Assembly (NCBI GenBank): GCA_031772625.1
Contig: CM062819.1
Span: 827,979,503 to 828,043,502 of the forward strand
DNA length: 64,000 nt
DNA from: Pinus tabuliformis
Taxonomy: Eukaryota > Streptophyta > Pinopsida > Pinales > Pinaceae
Reading direction: 5' to 3'
The notes under the pieces are model-generated. The model did not search any database and was not told the origin of the DNA. It was given only the letters and a program-made list of their open reading frames with translations. Every line of letters starts with the position of its first letter. Within the stretch, counting starts at the first letter, position 1. The translations under genes and the position numbers were made by a program. Shown in pieces: positions 33,870-43,999 of this stretch.

Positions 33870-34067
33870 GCTATCTTTAGCTTCTTGGACGTTAAAATAA
33901 TTTATTTATTTATTTAATTCTCATCTTTTCGAGAGTACTTACGATTGCCTTTGCACAACTCGTACAGGTCCCACAATAATGAGTGACCATGTAAGTTAAC
34001 CATTGTTAAGAAGTCTTTATGTCAAGGATGACCATTCCTAAATAAAAAAATACCCAATAATGTCTTA

Positions 34068-34072
34068 GGTTG
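34068..34072. repeat. Target-site duplication of G2, left copy (GGTTG)
   Basis: GGTTG here and at 47103-47107 bracket the element exactly, next to the TG and TA ends of the LTRs. Confidence 0.9.
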
Positions 34073-37000
34073 TGTTATCACTCAGGTTGTTCCCAAAAGT
34101 TGTAAGAAAGGGAATACAACCGAGGTAACCATAGACCAATCTTTTAGATACAGAATCTAGCCAATCTGTATCCAGAGAGGGCTCTCTCTTTATGATTTAG
34201 CTTTGTTTTTTGAAATGTATTAAGCTAGTTATGAAGTTCAAGGCTTTTGTTTTGATTTTGGGTGGTGAAATTCAATAGAACAGTGAGGTAAAACTAAAGA
34301 GTTCCGTCCATTGGGCAGGATGGAGTAAAAAAGATGGTTTTCTGGATTTGGTTTCTAACAGAGGATGGCATCACAGAGCAAGGTAGTTAAACATGGAACA
34401 ATTAAAAGGCTGGAATCAGATGGAATGGGCTCAAATGGGTGAAGGACAGTTAAGAATCCTTCAACATATTGAAAGAGGGAGAATGGATGATTACTGATAA
34501 GGAGCAGTTAAGAATTCCTTATCAAATAAACAATATGAAAGAATCACGAAACAGGAGCAATTAAGAATTCGTTGTTTATTCTAATTCTGAAGAAAACATA
34601 GAGAATAATAAAGACTGAAAACAGAGTGCAGTTAAGCAAATTCTGAATTAACCATTTTCTTTACCATTCAGATTATGAAACACAGATGATATAGTAAACA
34701 AGAAAATTTTATAACACAAGATATATGGGACTTATTGATCCGGAGTTTGATTCAAGAATTCTGTGACAAGTCCTCTGCTTCAGTTCTTCATCCAGTCGGC
34801 TAGACAACAGTTTGATTCCAACAGATTTTATTCCAAAGTTCAATATTACAGCAAAGTCTAAGGAAATCTACACACACCCAACCTCTCTAAAGCTCTAATG
34901 AAGGGGGTATTTATACAACAAAATATGTACAATCCTATATCTCATTACGGTTGTGAGACAATATCTAGTTTTAACCTAAAATAGTTTACAAGTAACATAG
35001 AGGCAGCTAGAGAAAGATAACTGATGTAGGTAGGCCTTTAGGGTTCAGCTTGCAGCTATCCTGTAGTAGCTCTGTGCCGATTGTTTGTCTTAACTGTGCT
35101 TTTAAATTCTGATTTGCTTCACTTTGTCGGCCCCGATACTCTTTAATTCTGATTTGATTTTCCTTTAATTTTGCACTAATACTCTTTAATGTGTTTTGAT
35201 TTCTGCTCACCGCTGTCCGACAAAAAATAAGACTGCAACATGTCTTCACACCGCCTTTCCTCTGCAATTGATGTCTTTGCAGGTTCCCACTGCCTGAGGT
35301 AAGAAAATATCCCTATTCATCCCTTCATTTCTTTTTCCGTGGCCTGAATGTCCCTTGGCGTTGGTTCGAATTCTATTGAAAGGAAGGAAACTATAAAAGG
35401 GCAACTTGGTTGAGGCCGCGAGCTCATTGATGGAGCCTTTTCTGGTCGGAGGCGGTCGAAAACCTGAACTGCAAACTTAATTTATTTTACGCCCGGAGCG
35501 CAATATGCAGGAAAACATAACAAAAAATGACTTTTTTACCCTCTATTTGACAAAATGAATTTTGGCGGGAATTTTTGGTTCAAAGGACGGATGACGTTAG
35601 CAAAGGGTACGGGACAAATGACATGGCAGTGACGTTAGTAGAAGGTGATGTGGCAGGGCGATGTAAGAAAAGGACAACTGACGTCAACGGATGACATCAA
35701 CAGGGGGAAGGTGGTAAGCAGTTTGCCCACATCGCTTTTGGGGCTGGGTGGTATCGGGTGAGGAAGGAGAGAGCACAGCGAATGAGTGACGCATGGCAGT
35801 GGTATGGGGGTGATAACGCCGGTTCCCTGGGTGTTAACTTTTGGCGATGGAAGGGGGTGCGATACAGTTGTGGACCGTTGGATGTGGAGTGGTTGATCGG
35901 ACGGTGGACACACTGTGGAGATGACAGAGGTTTAATGTGCAGTCCCGATATATTAAACAATGGTTTTTTAATGGTATTGGGCGCAATGTTATTGGTTTGG
36001 GATTTGGTTATAATTAACTTGGGTGGTTAATTATCCCAAGGTTGCGCACGGGGAATGGTTATTTAACAAGTTCTAGATGAACTTATTAACCCATGCGTTA
36101 TGCTATGACTACGATCGTATCACAACCGGGGGCGGGATATGTATTTATATGGGTATTTATATAATATGGGATAAGGGTAATGATCTTTATATGGGATTTA
36201 TATAATAACCATGTTAATCGTTAATATGAATTTATGAAATAAACAGCGTTAAGTATAATGTTAGAAATTTAACATTTAACACTTAGGCTAAAAAAGAAAA
36301 AAGGGGTTTATACAAGAAATATGGCCACTTCCTTAAGTAAGAATGGGGTTTTACTTAGGCATTTGTTGAAAATGGAATGAGTGATTTTGAGTGATATTAA
36401 GCAGATCTTAATACCTTTGGGGGGAGTTAGTGAATGTTTTGGGGAAAAAATTGAAGGGAAGTTAGTTATAAAATCTACCTTGCTTGAGCTGCATCAAAAA
36501 TAATGTCATGGCACTTGTGATAAAGGTAATATTAACACTTTGAGAGCCAAAATCAACCACCAGAATGCTTTTGCAACACCAGTCTACCTACCCAGTCTAC
36601 TTTGCCTAACATTTTTTCTTCTCTCTTTTGGGTGCACTTAGACTAGCAAACCCTTTTCAGCTTTTCTTTTCTTTACATGGTAAGCCTACCTAAGTCTGCA
36701 CTTATTACTTCCAAGGGCTCAGATTAAAATGTTGAGCTCTTTTGCTTCTCTACATATCTACTTATCTGCCAAGATTAAACAGTTTGGACATATTTTATTC
36801 TCTATCTCTAAAACATGAAATTCAAACATGAACTGGACAAGATTAAGCTGTTTTTCCATTCATCAATTGTGGCATGAAGTTCAACAAGCTGCACACAATG
36901 CTTATTTGTAGGAAATGAAAAAGCAGTGGCATTTAAACTTGCACACTTTCCTAGTCTTTTTGTTTGGGGTTCATTTCTTTCCATTTTTTCTTTTGACCAT

Positions 37001-37174
37001 CTTTATTATTTTTACCCTTTGATTTTTATTTTAGGGCATACCCTCTTTACATTTTTTTAATTTTTTGATTTTTTGATAATATGAAAAACTTTACAGCAAG
37101 GAAAGGATGAACATATTACAGAGCTCAACCAGTCAATCATGAAATATAACACCTATAACTATAGGATTATAACA
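34073..37174 (-). repeat. 3' LTR of G2
   Basis: 3102 bp, TGTTATCAC...GATTATAACA. Matches 44000-47102 across its length. Short open frames inside it (for example 35758-36030 and 35635-35913) recur broken in the other LTR and are not genes. A purine stretch on the minus strand (CCCCAAGTGGAGCCAG) sits just upstream of its start. Confidence 0.93.
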
Positions 37175-37585
37175 CTGGCTCCACTTGGGGATGGCTTTCC
37201 CTAGTGGAAAGTCAAGAACAGCAGGTTAGATGGCCTTCTACATAACTTTTTCTCTGCTTTGAAATCTTCCTTTGCTGAAAGTAGAAACTGTACAAAAGAA
37301 TGTTGTAAAATATATACACTACTCTTGAGCTGATTCAAACAACTGCATATCTGTGTTGGATAGTCTACTTGGATTATTTGATCTTATGTTCCTTCTCCCA
37401 AGTTTTCTTCTGCAATCTCTGATAAACTGAAATGAGGAAAAACAAAAAATGGTAAAGTTCCTTCATTGATTTCAAAATTTTCTGCACATTCCTCCTCATT
37501 CTCATTGTTGCAATAAACAATCTGATCACTTCTTTCAAGCTGTTGATCCTGAATTTCCTTATATACATGTTAGAGTCACAATATA

Positions 37586-38959
37586 TCAAAAAGTTGGATC
37601 AAAGTAATGTTTCAGAATTCGACCATTCATTGGTCCTTCTTCTGTTTCTGTACCATCCAGGCTCTTCAGAAAGTAATTATTCTTCCGTTGCACTGCCTGG
37701 ATGATAAATGGCCCTTTCCATAGGAAGTCAAACTTCCCATGTTTTCCTTTGTCCTCTCTTCTGGAATCCCACTTTAGAACCTTGTCTCCAATGTAGAAGT
37801 CTTCTGCTTTGGTCCTTTTATCAAATATATTCTTGAGTTTTACTTGTAACACTTGGGATCTCTGGTGCACTTCTTCTTTGGTCTACTGCAAATGGATGGT
37901 CTGATTTATTCTTCTTTGAATGTCATTGGGTTCCACCTGAGCTTCTTGCAGTAATTTCATCACGAGAACTCCTAAAAATAAAGGAAACACAACCTCCATG
38001 CCATAAACTAACTCATAAGGGCTAGTACCAATAGACCTCTTTGTAGTAAGTCTGTCTGCCCACAGTGCATTTGTAAGCTTCTTGTGCCAGTTTTTCTTGT
38101 TCTCTTCCAGCAATTTATTAATAATATTGATCAGGCTTTTATTGGAAGACTCAGCTAGACCATTACCTTGAGGGTAATAGGTTGTGGAGTGGCCTAAAGT
38201 GATATGGTATTTGCTGCAAAAATTTATCAGTTTCTTGGACTTGAAGGCAACAACATTGTCGATTATGATCTTTTCAGGACATCCAAATCTAGACAATATG
38301 TTGGTTTCTAATAATCCTATAATCACTGTGTCATTGGCTTGTCTGGAAGGAATGGCTTCTATCCATTTGGTGAAATACTCTGTGGCAGTAAGGATCCATT
38401 TATGTTGGCCAGAAGAGGGAGGATGGATTTCTCCAATGAAGTCCAAACCCCATTGTTGAAATGGTCTTTCAGTGGAAATTGGTCTCAAGGGCAAGGGCAA
38501 CAGTTTTCTTTTGCCTTCAAAAATTTGGCACTCATGGCAAGTAGTGACAAACTTCTTCACATCAGCGAACAAGGTTGGCCAGTAAAATCCAGCCCTTAGG
38601 ATTTTGTCTGCAGTTGATTTCCAGTACAGGTGTCCACCACAGTCCCCTGCATGAAATTCTTTGAGAACTTTGTCAGCTTCGTCTTTTATCAAACAATTCA
38701 GTAAAATACATTCATGATTTTTCCAAGAAATAACATCATTTAAAATACAGAATTTTGAAGCTTTCATCTTTAAAAGTCTTTTCTTTGTTCTGGATAACCC
38801 TATAGGAGCCTGCAGGTTTAATAATACAAGAATTATATCAGCATACCAAGGTGATTCTAAGAAGGTTTGGCTGATTTGTGGAGTTGCCATCTCCTGTTCA
38901 TTATCCAGTGCATTGATATCTAGGGCTTGAAAATTTGTTTCAGTCACGAGTTTAGCCAA
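37586..38959 (-). CDS. G2 integrase with GPY/F tail
   Basis: 37883-38959 is open for 358 codons. It has the HHCC zinc module (E-F-H-A-G-D-C-G-G-H ... T-C-H-E-C-Q-I-F) and a core with Q-Q-W-G-L-D-F-I-G, I-I-I-D-N-V-V-A-F and G-L-A-E-S-S-N-K-S, which supply an intact D-D-E triad. The middle motif is D-N-V-V-A-F in place of the usual D-N-G-T-A-F. A stop near 37883 separates it from 37586-37870, which carries the GPY/F module (KGPFIIQAVQRKNNYFLK), normally the C-terminus of the same protein. It inserts element cDNA into chromatin. Confidence 0.9.
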
Positions 38960-38962
38960 TCC

Positions 38963-39247
38963 CTATCCTTTTATCAGCTTTGTAGGTTTTATTTCAATGT
39001 CATACTCCAATATTTTAGCTATCCATTTACCTCGCTTGCCTTCAATTGCATCCTGAGTCAAGATATCTTTGACAATAGCATTTGGCACATAAGCTATTAC
39101 ATGTGAGTACAGTATATAGACTCTGAAGTCTTGAATAGCTTTTACAAGTGCATAGGCCTGTTTTTCCATGATTTTATAATTCAGGGGTGCGTCTCTAAGT
39201 GCTTTACTGAAAAGGGCTATGGGTTTTTCACATCCTTGATCATCTTT
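38963..39247 (-). pseudogene. Degenerate gypsy-type RNase H of G2
   Basis: Follows RT and precedes integrase, the normal place for RNase H. The fold pattern is visible (LNYKIMEKQAYALVKAI ... GKRGKWIAKILEYDIEIKP), but the first catalytic Asp, expected as D-A-S, is missing (FIIFSFSSKHTIA just upstream). The third, expected as T-D-H, is A-Y-V-P. Only the glutamate in M-E-K-Q is kept. In Tat elements with an added RNase H this older domain is known to lose catalysis, so its decay need not be recent. Confidence 0.75.
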
Positions 39248-40275
39248 TCATAGTAAAACAACTGCTATAGTGTGTTTTGATGAAAATGAGAAAATTATGA
39301 AGTCTCTGTCAAATTTTGGACTGGTAAGGACTGGTGTTCTTGTTAATGCCAATTTAATGTCTTCAAATGCTTGCTTAGCTTCTATTGTCCATTTAAACTT
39401 TGAATCCCTTTTTAACATTTTGTTCAACAATCTAATTAATTCAGCCAAATTAGATAGGAATCTTCTCAAAAAGTTAATCTTCCCTAGGAAAGCTTGAAGT
39501 TCTTTGACATTTCTGGGGTGGTTTATTTGCAGAATAGCTTCTATTCTAGCAGGGTCAATTCTTATGCCATCTTTGGAGATGATATGGCCTAAGAGTTTGC
39601 CTTCTTCTAGACTAAACAAAGACTTTTTAGGATTTAGTGAAATACCATATTCTCTACATTTTAGGAACACTTGTCTCAAATGGTCTAAATGTTGCTGGTC
39701 TAATTTTGAAAACACAGTGAGGTCATCTAGATATACAACCAGAAAATCATGAATTTCTTTTGCAAAAGCTATGTCCATTGCTCGCTGAAAGGTTTCCCCT
39801 GCGTTCTTATGTCCGAATGGAATTTTAACATATTTGAATGTACCCATGGTGTTGTAAATGCAGTTTTTTCTTGGTCATCAGAATGAACCAGAATCTGTTT
39901 AAAACCTGAAAACCCATCCAAAAGTGAAATCCTAGAAGCACCTACTACCCTTTGTAAAATATGATCCATCTTGGGTAAAGGGTAGTTGTCCTTCAAAGAA
40001 ACCTTGTTTAAATTTCTTAAGTTAACACATAATCTGATTTCTCTTGTTTTCTTCCTGGTAGGCACTAAATTAGACACCCACTCTGAAAATCTGATTGGCT
40101 CAATTATCCTTGCATTATGCATTCGTCTGATTTCTTTTTCAATTAAAGGAAGCAGTACATGATTGATTCTTTTGAGTTTCTGCTTGAATGGTTTTTGATT
40201 TTCTTTGAGGGGTATTGTATGTTGAATTACAGAGGTGTCATAAAATTTTAGGTCTTCATAGCTCCAGGCAAACAC
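39248..40275 (-). CDS. Reverse transcriptase of G2
   Basis: Two overlapping open frames, 39769-40275 and 39248-39847, together cover the domain. Motifs in order: IIEPIRFSEWVSNLVPTRK, then L-C-V-N-L-R-N-L-N-K, L-L-D-G-F-S-G-F-K-Q-I (first catalytic Asp), T-A-F-T-T-P-W, then after a one-base frameshift near 39846 G-T-F-K-Y-V-K-I-P-F-G, and V-V-Y-L-D-D-L-T-V-F (the other two Asp). The thumb ends in LGKINFLRRFLSNLAELI. All three catalytic aspartates are intact, and the frame break is a single base. Confidence 0.92.
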
Positions 40276-40284
40276 ATCCTGGAA

Positions 40285-40731
40285 TTATTTGATTAGTTCA
40301 ACATACTTAAGCTTTTGATCAGGGGGCAAAGATTTGGACAATTTTATCATTTTCGGATTATATTTAGTTCCTATGTTGTAGTCTTCAATATTTGCTTTTG
40401 GAGGTTCCATTTGAGGTTTCTTTGGAATGTCGTTGAAATCAAAGAGATCTTCCAAAGGAGTTAATCCTTTAGGCAAATGATTGTCTTTCAAAATGATAAT
40501 TTCAGATTCTATTTCAATAATCTCATCAACATCTTTTTCTTTAAGATCTTGTATTTCCTCTTTGGTGAATTTCGTTGGATGAAGCATTTGAGTTGTGTTT
40601 TTTACTGAAATGTCTGTTTTTATCTGATTTGTTGGATCAAAGTCACTGACTGTATCTCCATCTTCGTTAGTGCTGGAAAATTCTTCTTCTAGGGTCAAAA
40701 AATTGTTGATCAATTTATCACTGTCAAACAC
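40285..40731 (-). CDS. Acidic linker between RNase H and RT of G2
   Basis: 148 codons rich in Asp, Glu and Lys (for example DLKEKDVDEIIEIESEI) with no domain that I recognise. It has a stop to its left and leads into the RT entry sequence. It continues the polyprotein and probably serves as spacer. Confidence 0.5.
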   Translation of the reverse strand: MFDSDKLINNFLTLEEEFSSTNEDGDTVSDFDPTNQIKTDISVKNTTQMLHPTKFTKEEIQDLKEKDVDEIIEIESEIIILKDNHLPKGLTPLEDLFDFNDIPKKPQMEPPKANIEDYNIGTKYNPKMIKLSKSLPPDQKLKYVELIK

Positions 40732-41250
40732 CTACCAATTCTTTACATTATCAGGTATAGTTGGCATGTGTCTAATTTCTGTTGTGAATTGAAGATTTGG
40801 TTCGAATGGCAATTTACAAGTGCTGGCAAATGTAGCTAGACTATGAGCTTGCAAGTTATGTTTTCTTGGGATTTTGGCAAGTTGAGTTTCCAAAAATGTG
40901 TTGAGGATTTCCATGGTTGTTCCTTTGTACTCTCTCAATCTGGGATCATTTTTCAAGAACTTCCCCTTTATCTGTTGGATGATTAAATCAGAATCTCCTA
41001 GGACTGACACTCTAGTTGCTCCCAATTTTTTGACCAGTTTAAGATCTAGCAGTAGAGCTTCATATTCAACCATATTATTAGTGCATCTAAAGTTCAACCT
41101 GTAGGCGTGGCCTTCAGCATCATTATTTTCAAGATTATGCACCCAGACTCCTGCTCCTGCTCCTAATTTGTTCACAGAACCATCAAACTCTAAGTACCAA
41201 AGGAATTCTTGTTGATGATTTATATCTGGAGTTTCATGGATCTGTCTAAG
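40732..41250 (-). CDS. RNase H (archaeal-like, RVT_3 type) located before RT in G2
   Basis: The minus strand reads L-E-F-D-G-S-V-N-K-L-G-A-G-A-G (first Asp), then C-T-N-N-M-V-E-Y-E-A-L-L (Glu), V-L-G-D-S-D-L-I-I-Q-Q-I (second Asp) and H-N-L-Q-A-H-S-L-A, where the fourth acidic residue (normally A-D-x-L-A) is His. 40732-41175 is open for 147 codons; about 25 further codons upstream complete the N-terminus from 41250. The domain type is the one added to Tat elements. It lies between protease and RT, whereas plant Tat elements usually have it between the first RNase H and integrase. It would remove the RNA strand during cDNA synthesis. Confidence 0.8.
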   Translation of the reverse strand, partial: LRQIHETPDINHQQEFLWYLEFDGSVNKLGAGAGVWVHNLENNDAEGHAYRLNFRCTNNMVEYEALLLDLKLVKKLGATRVSVLGDSDLIIQQIKGKFLKNDPRLREYKGTTMEILNTFLETQLAKIPRKHNLQAHSLATFASTCKLPFEPNLQFTTEIRHMPTIPDNVKNW

Positions 41251-41274
41251 AGGGAGATATGGTTTTTCATTTTC

Positions 41275-41954
41275 TTATGATTTCTCTGATTTTTCATGAT
41301 TTTCATAAATTTCTTGGATTTGGACACTAGACCTTTCATGTGTTGTTTTTTCTGTTAAACCTTTTATTTCATGTGTGGGATCAATTTCAGTGTTGTAAAG
41401 GATAAAAAAATCCATATCTGAATGTACTGAGTAGATAGGAAAATTTTGAGGTTTCTCTTGACTACTTACCACATATTTCATTAAGGTTTCTCTATATAGT
41501 CTCTTGGGTTGACCAAACACTGAACTAGTAGCGTAATACATGTCTAACTGTAGAGATCCTTGAAGCTTTGCACCCCAAGACCTAGACAATAACATACCAT
41601 ACTTTGGAGGAATATCAACTACTACTATGTCCATTAAGATGGCTTTGGCAGGATATTGGACTAGTGACACACATAAATCTTTGAATAAACCCAAACATTT
41701 GACTGACTTGAATCGAAAGAGAAAAGATCTTTAAATGGCCTGGTGATGTCAAGGTCAAGTTTCTCCATTACAGATTTAGGCATTAAGTTATGGGAAGCAC
41801 CAGAATCGAACATGGCATTATGGAGTATCTTATCATGAATGTTTAAAACCACATAGAAAGGAGGAATTTCTCCCTCTACTGTTTTTCCATTTGCTTCAGG
41901 GCCAAATATCAGTTCAAGCTGGTCATCAAAAACGTTTATTGAATCTTCATCCAC
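41275..41954 (-). CDS. Aspartic protease of G2
   Basis: 41661-41954 has the active site A-M-F-D-S-G-A-S-H-N-L-M-P, an intact D-S-G-A triad. A frame change near 41690 leads into 41275-41694, where P-P-K-Y-G-M-L-L-S-R-S-W-G is the expected C-terminal block (usually I-L-G-R-x-W). The protease would act as a dimer to cut the gag-pol polyprotein in the particle. Confidence 0.85.
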
Positions 41955-42166
41955 AAAAATTTTGAGTGATCTGCTGATTTGACTTCTGTAGACATCATGT
42001 TTAGCTAATTATGATAATGGAACAGTTATCTTTAGTTTGCCTACTTCTGTCTCAAGATTAAAAGGTTTTTCGGTCTGAGTCCTTGTATTTCGGACAGCTG
42101 AATTTTTTGCGTTTTTCTCCTCTTCAGGAATGGGATTATGGGCTGCAATTGTTTCCAAATCATGTT

Positions 42167-43621
42167 CTAGAGGCTTTTCTTCTTTTTCTTCAAAATAAAT
42201 AGCAGTGAAAGGTTGTCTGTTAGGTGGCTGATTGTCTGATACATCTTCAACAATACAGGGGGGTTGGTGATCTTACCTTTGTTTGGTTGCTTGGTATCTT
42301 TTTGTTTGCTGATTTTAGGGACATCTATTCTTCTGCTCCTCAGATTGTATTGTTTGTGGACTTCATAAATGGTTGTATCATATCCCTCCCTAAAGTCAAA
42401 TGATTCACCTGACTGAGTTTGGAATTGTTCAAGAATGTGAGCTTCTTGATCCTCTTGGGTCAAGAAAACTTGTTGTTCATTGTTGAGTCCCATCAAATTA
42501 ATTTGAGTGTCTTCGGTTGGTTCATTAGAAGTTGAGGCTTCAACATAATTTTCTTGAAATTGGGGCCTAATGTTTTGGTCAAGCCCTGTCTTTCTAGTGT
42601 TGGGAATTTGATTTTTCCTGAAATTTGGATTTCTGCCAGCAATGCTAGGCTGACCATCCCAAGGGGATTTTCTCTCGATTATTTTCACTCTATCTCCAAG
42701 TCTGTCCATTCCTTTAATGATTGCATCTAATTTTTGTTCAAAGGCAGATGGTTCTTCTTTGAAAGGTATCCTTCTTTCACCTCTGGCTGTAGACCGTTTA
42801 GATATTAGGTTGGCCTCCACACTGACAGCTATGCTCTGCATTTCCTCTAAGTTTCGAGGAACTCTCTCCCTAAGTTGGTATGCCATATCAGAGTCAAATG
42901 CATCATGGAATTTGATCAAGGGCAAATCTGGAGGAGGTATGAGATTCTGAGGAATAGAATTGTAAACATTGTTGAATTTGGTACAATAATATTGGATAGT
43001 TTCTTGTGCGCCTCTTCTTAGGTTCTCATACTCTGATAGAATGTGCAGAGGATCTTTCTTCTTTTCCCATCTGTTCAAGAAGGTATGATAAAGAGCTTGT
43101 GGGTCATTGATATTGTTTGCAGGGAGGACTCTAAACCAAGTTCTAACATCTCTAGTTAAACTTTGAACAAATACTTTCATTATGACATCATCGTCATCAA
43201 TCTCATAGTTTTCAAAATATTCGGTCATTTTATTGGTATGTTGTTGAGCTGTGTAAGTACCAGTACCATCAAAATAGGTTATTTTACTTTGATAGTCCTG
43301 AGGCATAGCCCCTAGATTTGCAGGTAAGTTTAGGGGGGTATATCAGTTTGCCATGGTTGCTGCAATAAATGTGACAATTGGAAGAATAGGGACAACAATG
43401 GGATTGTATGTTGTAGATGGAGTAGTGAAAAGAGTAGTTGGAGGTGCTGATGGTGAACTTGGAGAAGCTGTTGCAATCACAAAAATGTTTGGTGTTTTTC
43501 CAAAGATAAGCTCAGATTGAATGGGGTTCTGCAAATGTTTGTCAAGGTGTGAACTAGCAGAATTTTCTTGGCTTTCTTGTCTTCTAAGAATCCTAGAAAT
43601 CAGATTAGGATTTTCAAACAC
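42167..43621 (-). CDS. Gag of G2
   Basis: 42167-43306 is open for 379 codons and carries the capsid domain (ITYFDGTGTYTAQQHTNKM, D-V-R-T-W-F, FLNRWEKKKDPLHILSEYEN). No CCHC zinc knuckle is seen in the C-terminal half, which is rich in Gln, Asn and Lys. 43343-43621 (92 codons) has a Ser/Pro/Thr-rich segment and probably is the N-terminus, separated by a stop near 43340. The absence of a knuckle is known for part of the Tat group. Confidence 0.8.
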
Positions 43622-43976
43622 AGGTGGGGGATTAGGATCAGGATTTGATCTGGTGTAATGAATCTTTTCTGAAGCTAGTTTCTAGGTGTTTTTTGGTTTT
43701 TTTTTTAAATAGTTTTGACAATACAACTTTAACAGTCTCTTCCAGGAAGTTTTAGATGTGGGGGTTTTGAACTTTCCTAAAGATTTATTTGAAAAGTGGC
43801 ACTGATCAAGTATATGGAACCAACTGTTCAATACATAAACTAGACTGGAGATAGACTGAAGCAGCATTTATTTACTTCTACAATTGCAAAGCAAAAGCAT
43901 TTCAAAGGCTACCTGGCTAACTTCAGGCTCCATCTGTAGCTTATGAAATAAACAATAGTAACAAACAATTATTCAG

Positions 43977-43996
43977 GTCCCCATTGGAGTTGCCAA
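43977..43996 (-). promoter_or_regulatory. Primer binding site of G2
   Basis: Three bases from the 5' LTR the minus strand reads TTGGCAACTCCAATGGGGAC, similar to the TGGCGACTC...TGGGGAC primer sites of Tat/Ogre-type elements. Confidence 0.75.
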
Positions 43997-43999
43997 TGA

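Noticed and set aside
34073..37174. Open frames inside the G2 LTR (35635-36030) as genes
   Set aside because: They are not conserved between the two LTR copies and have no similarity that I recognise.
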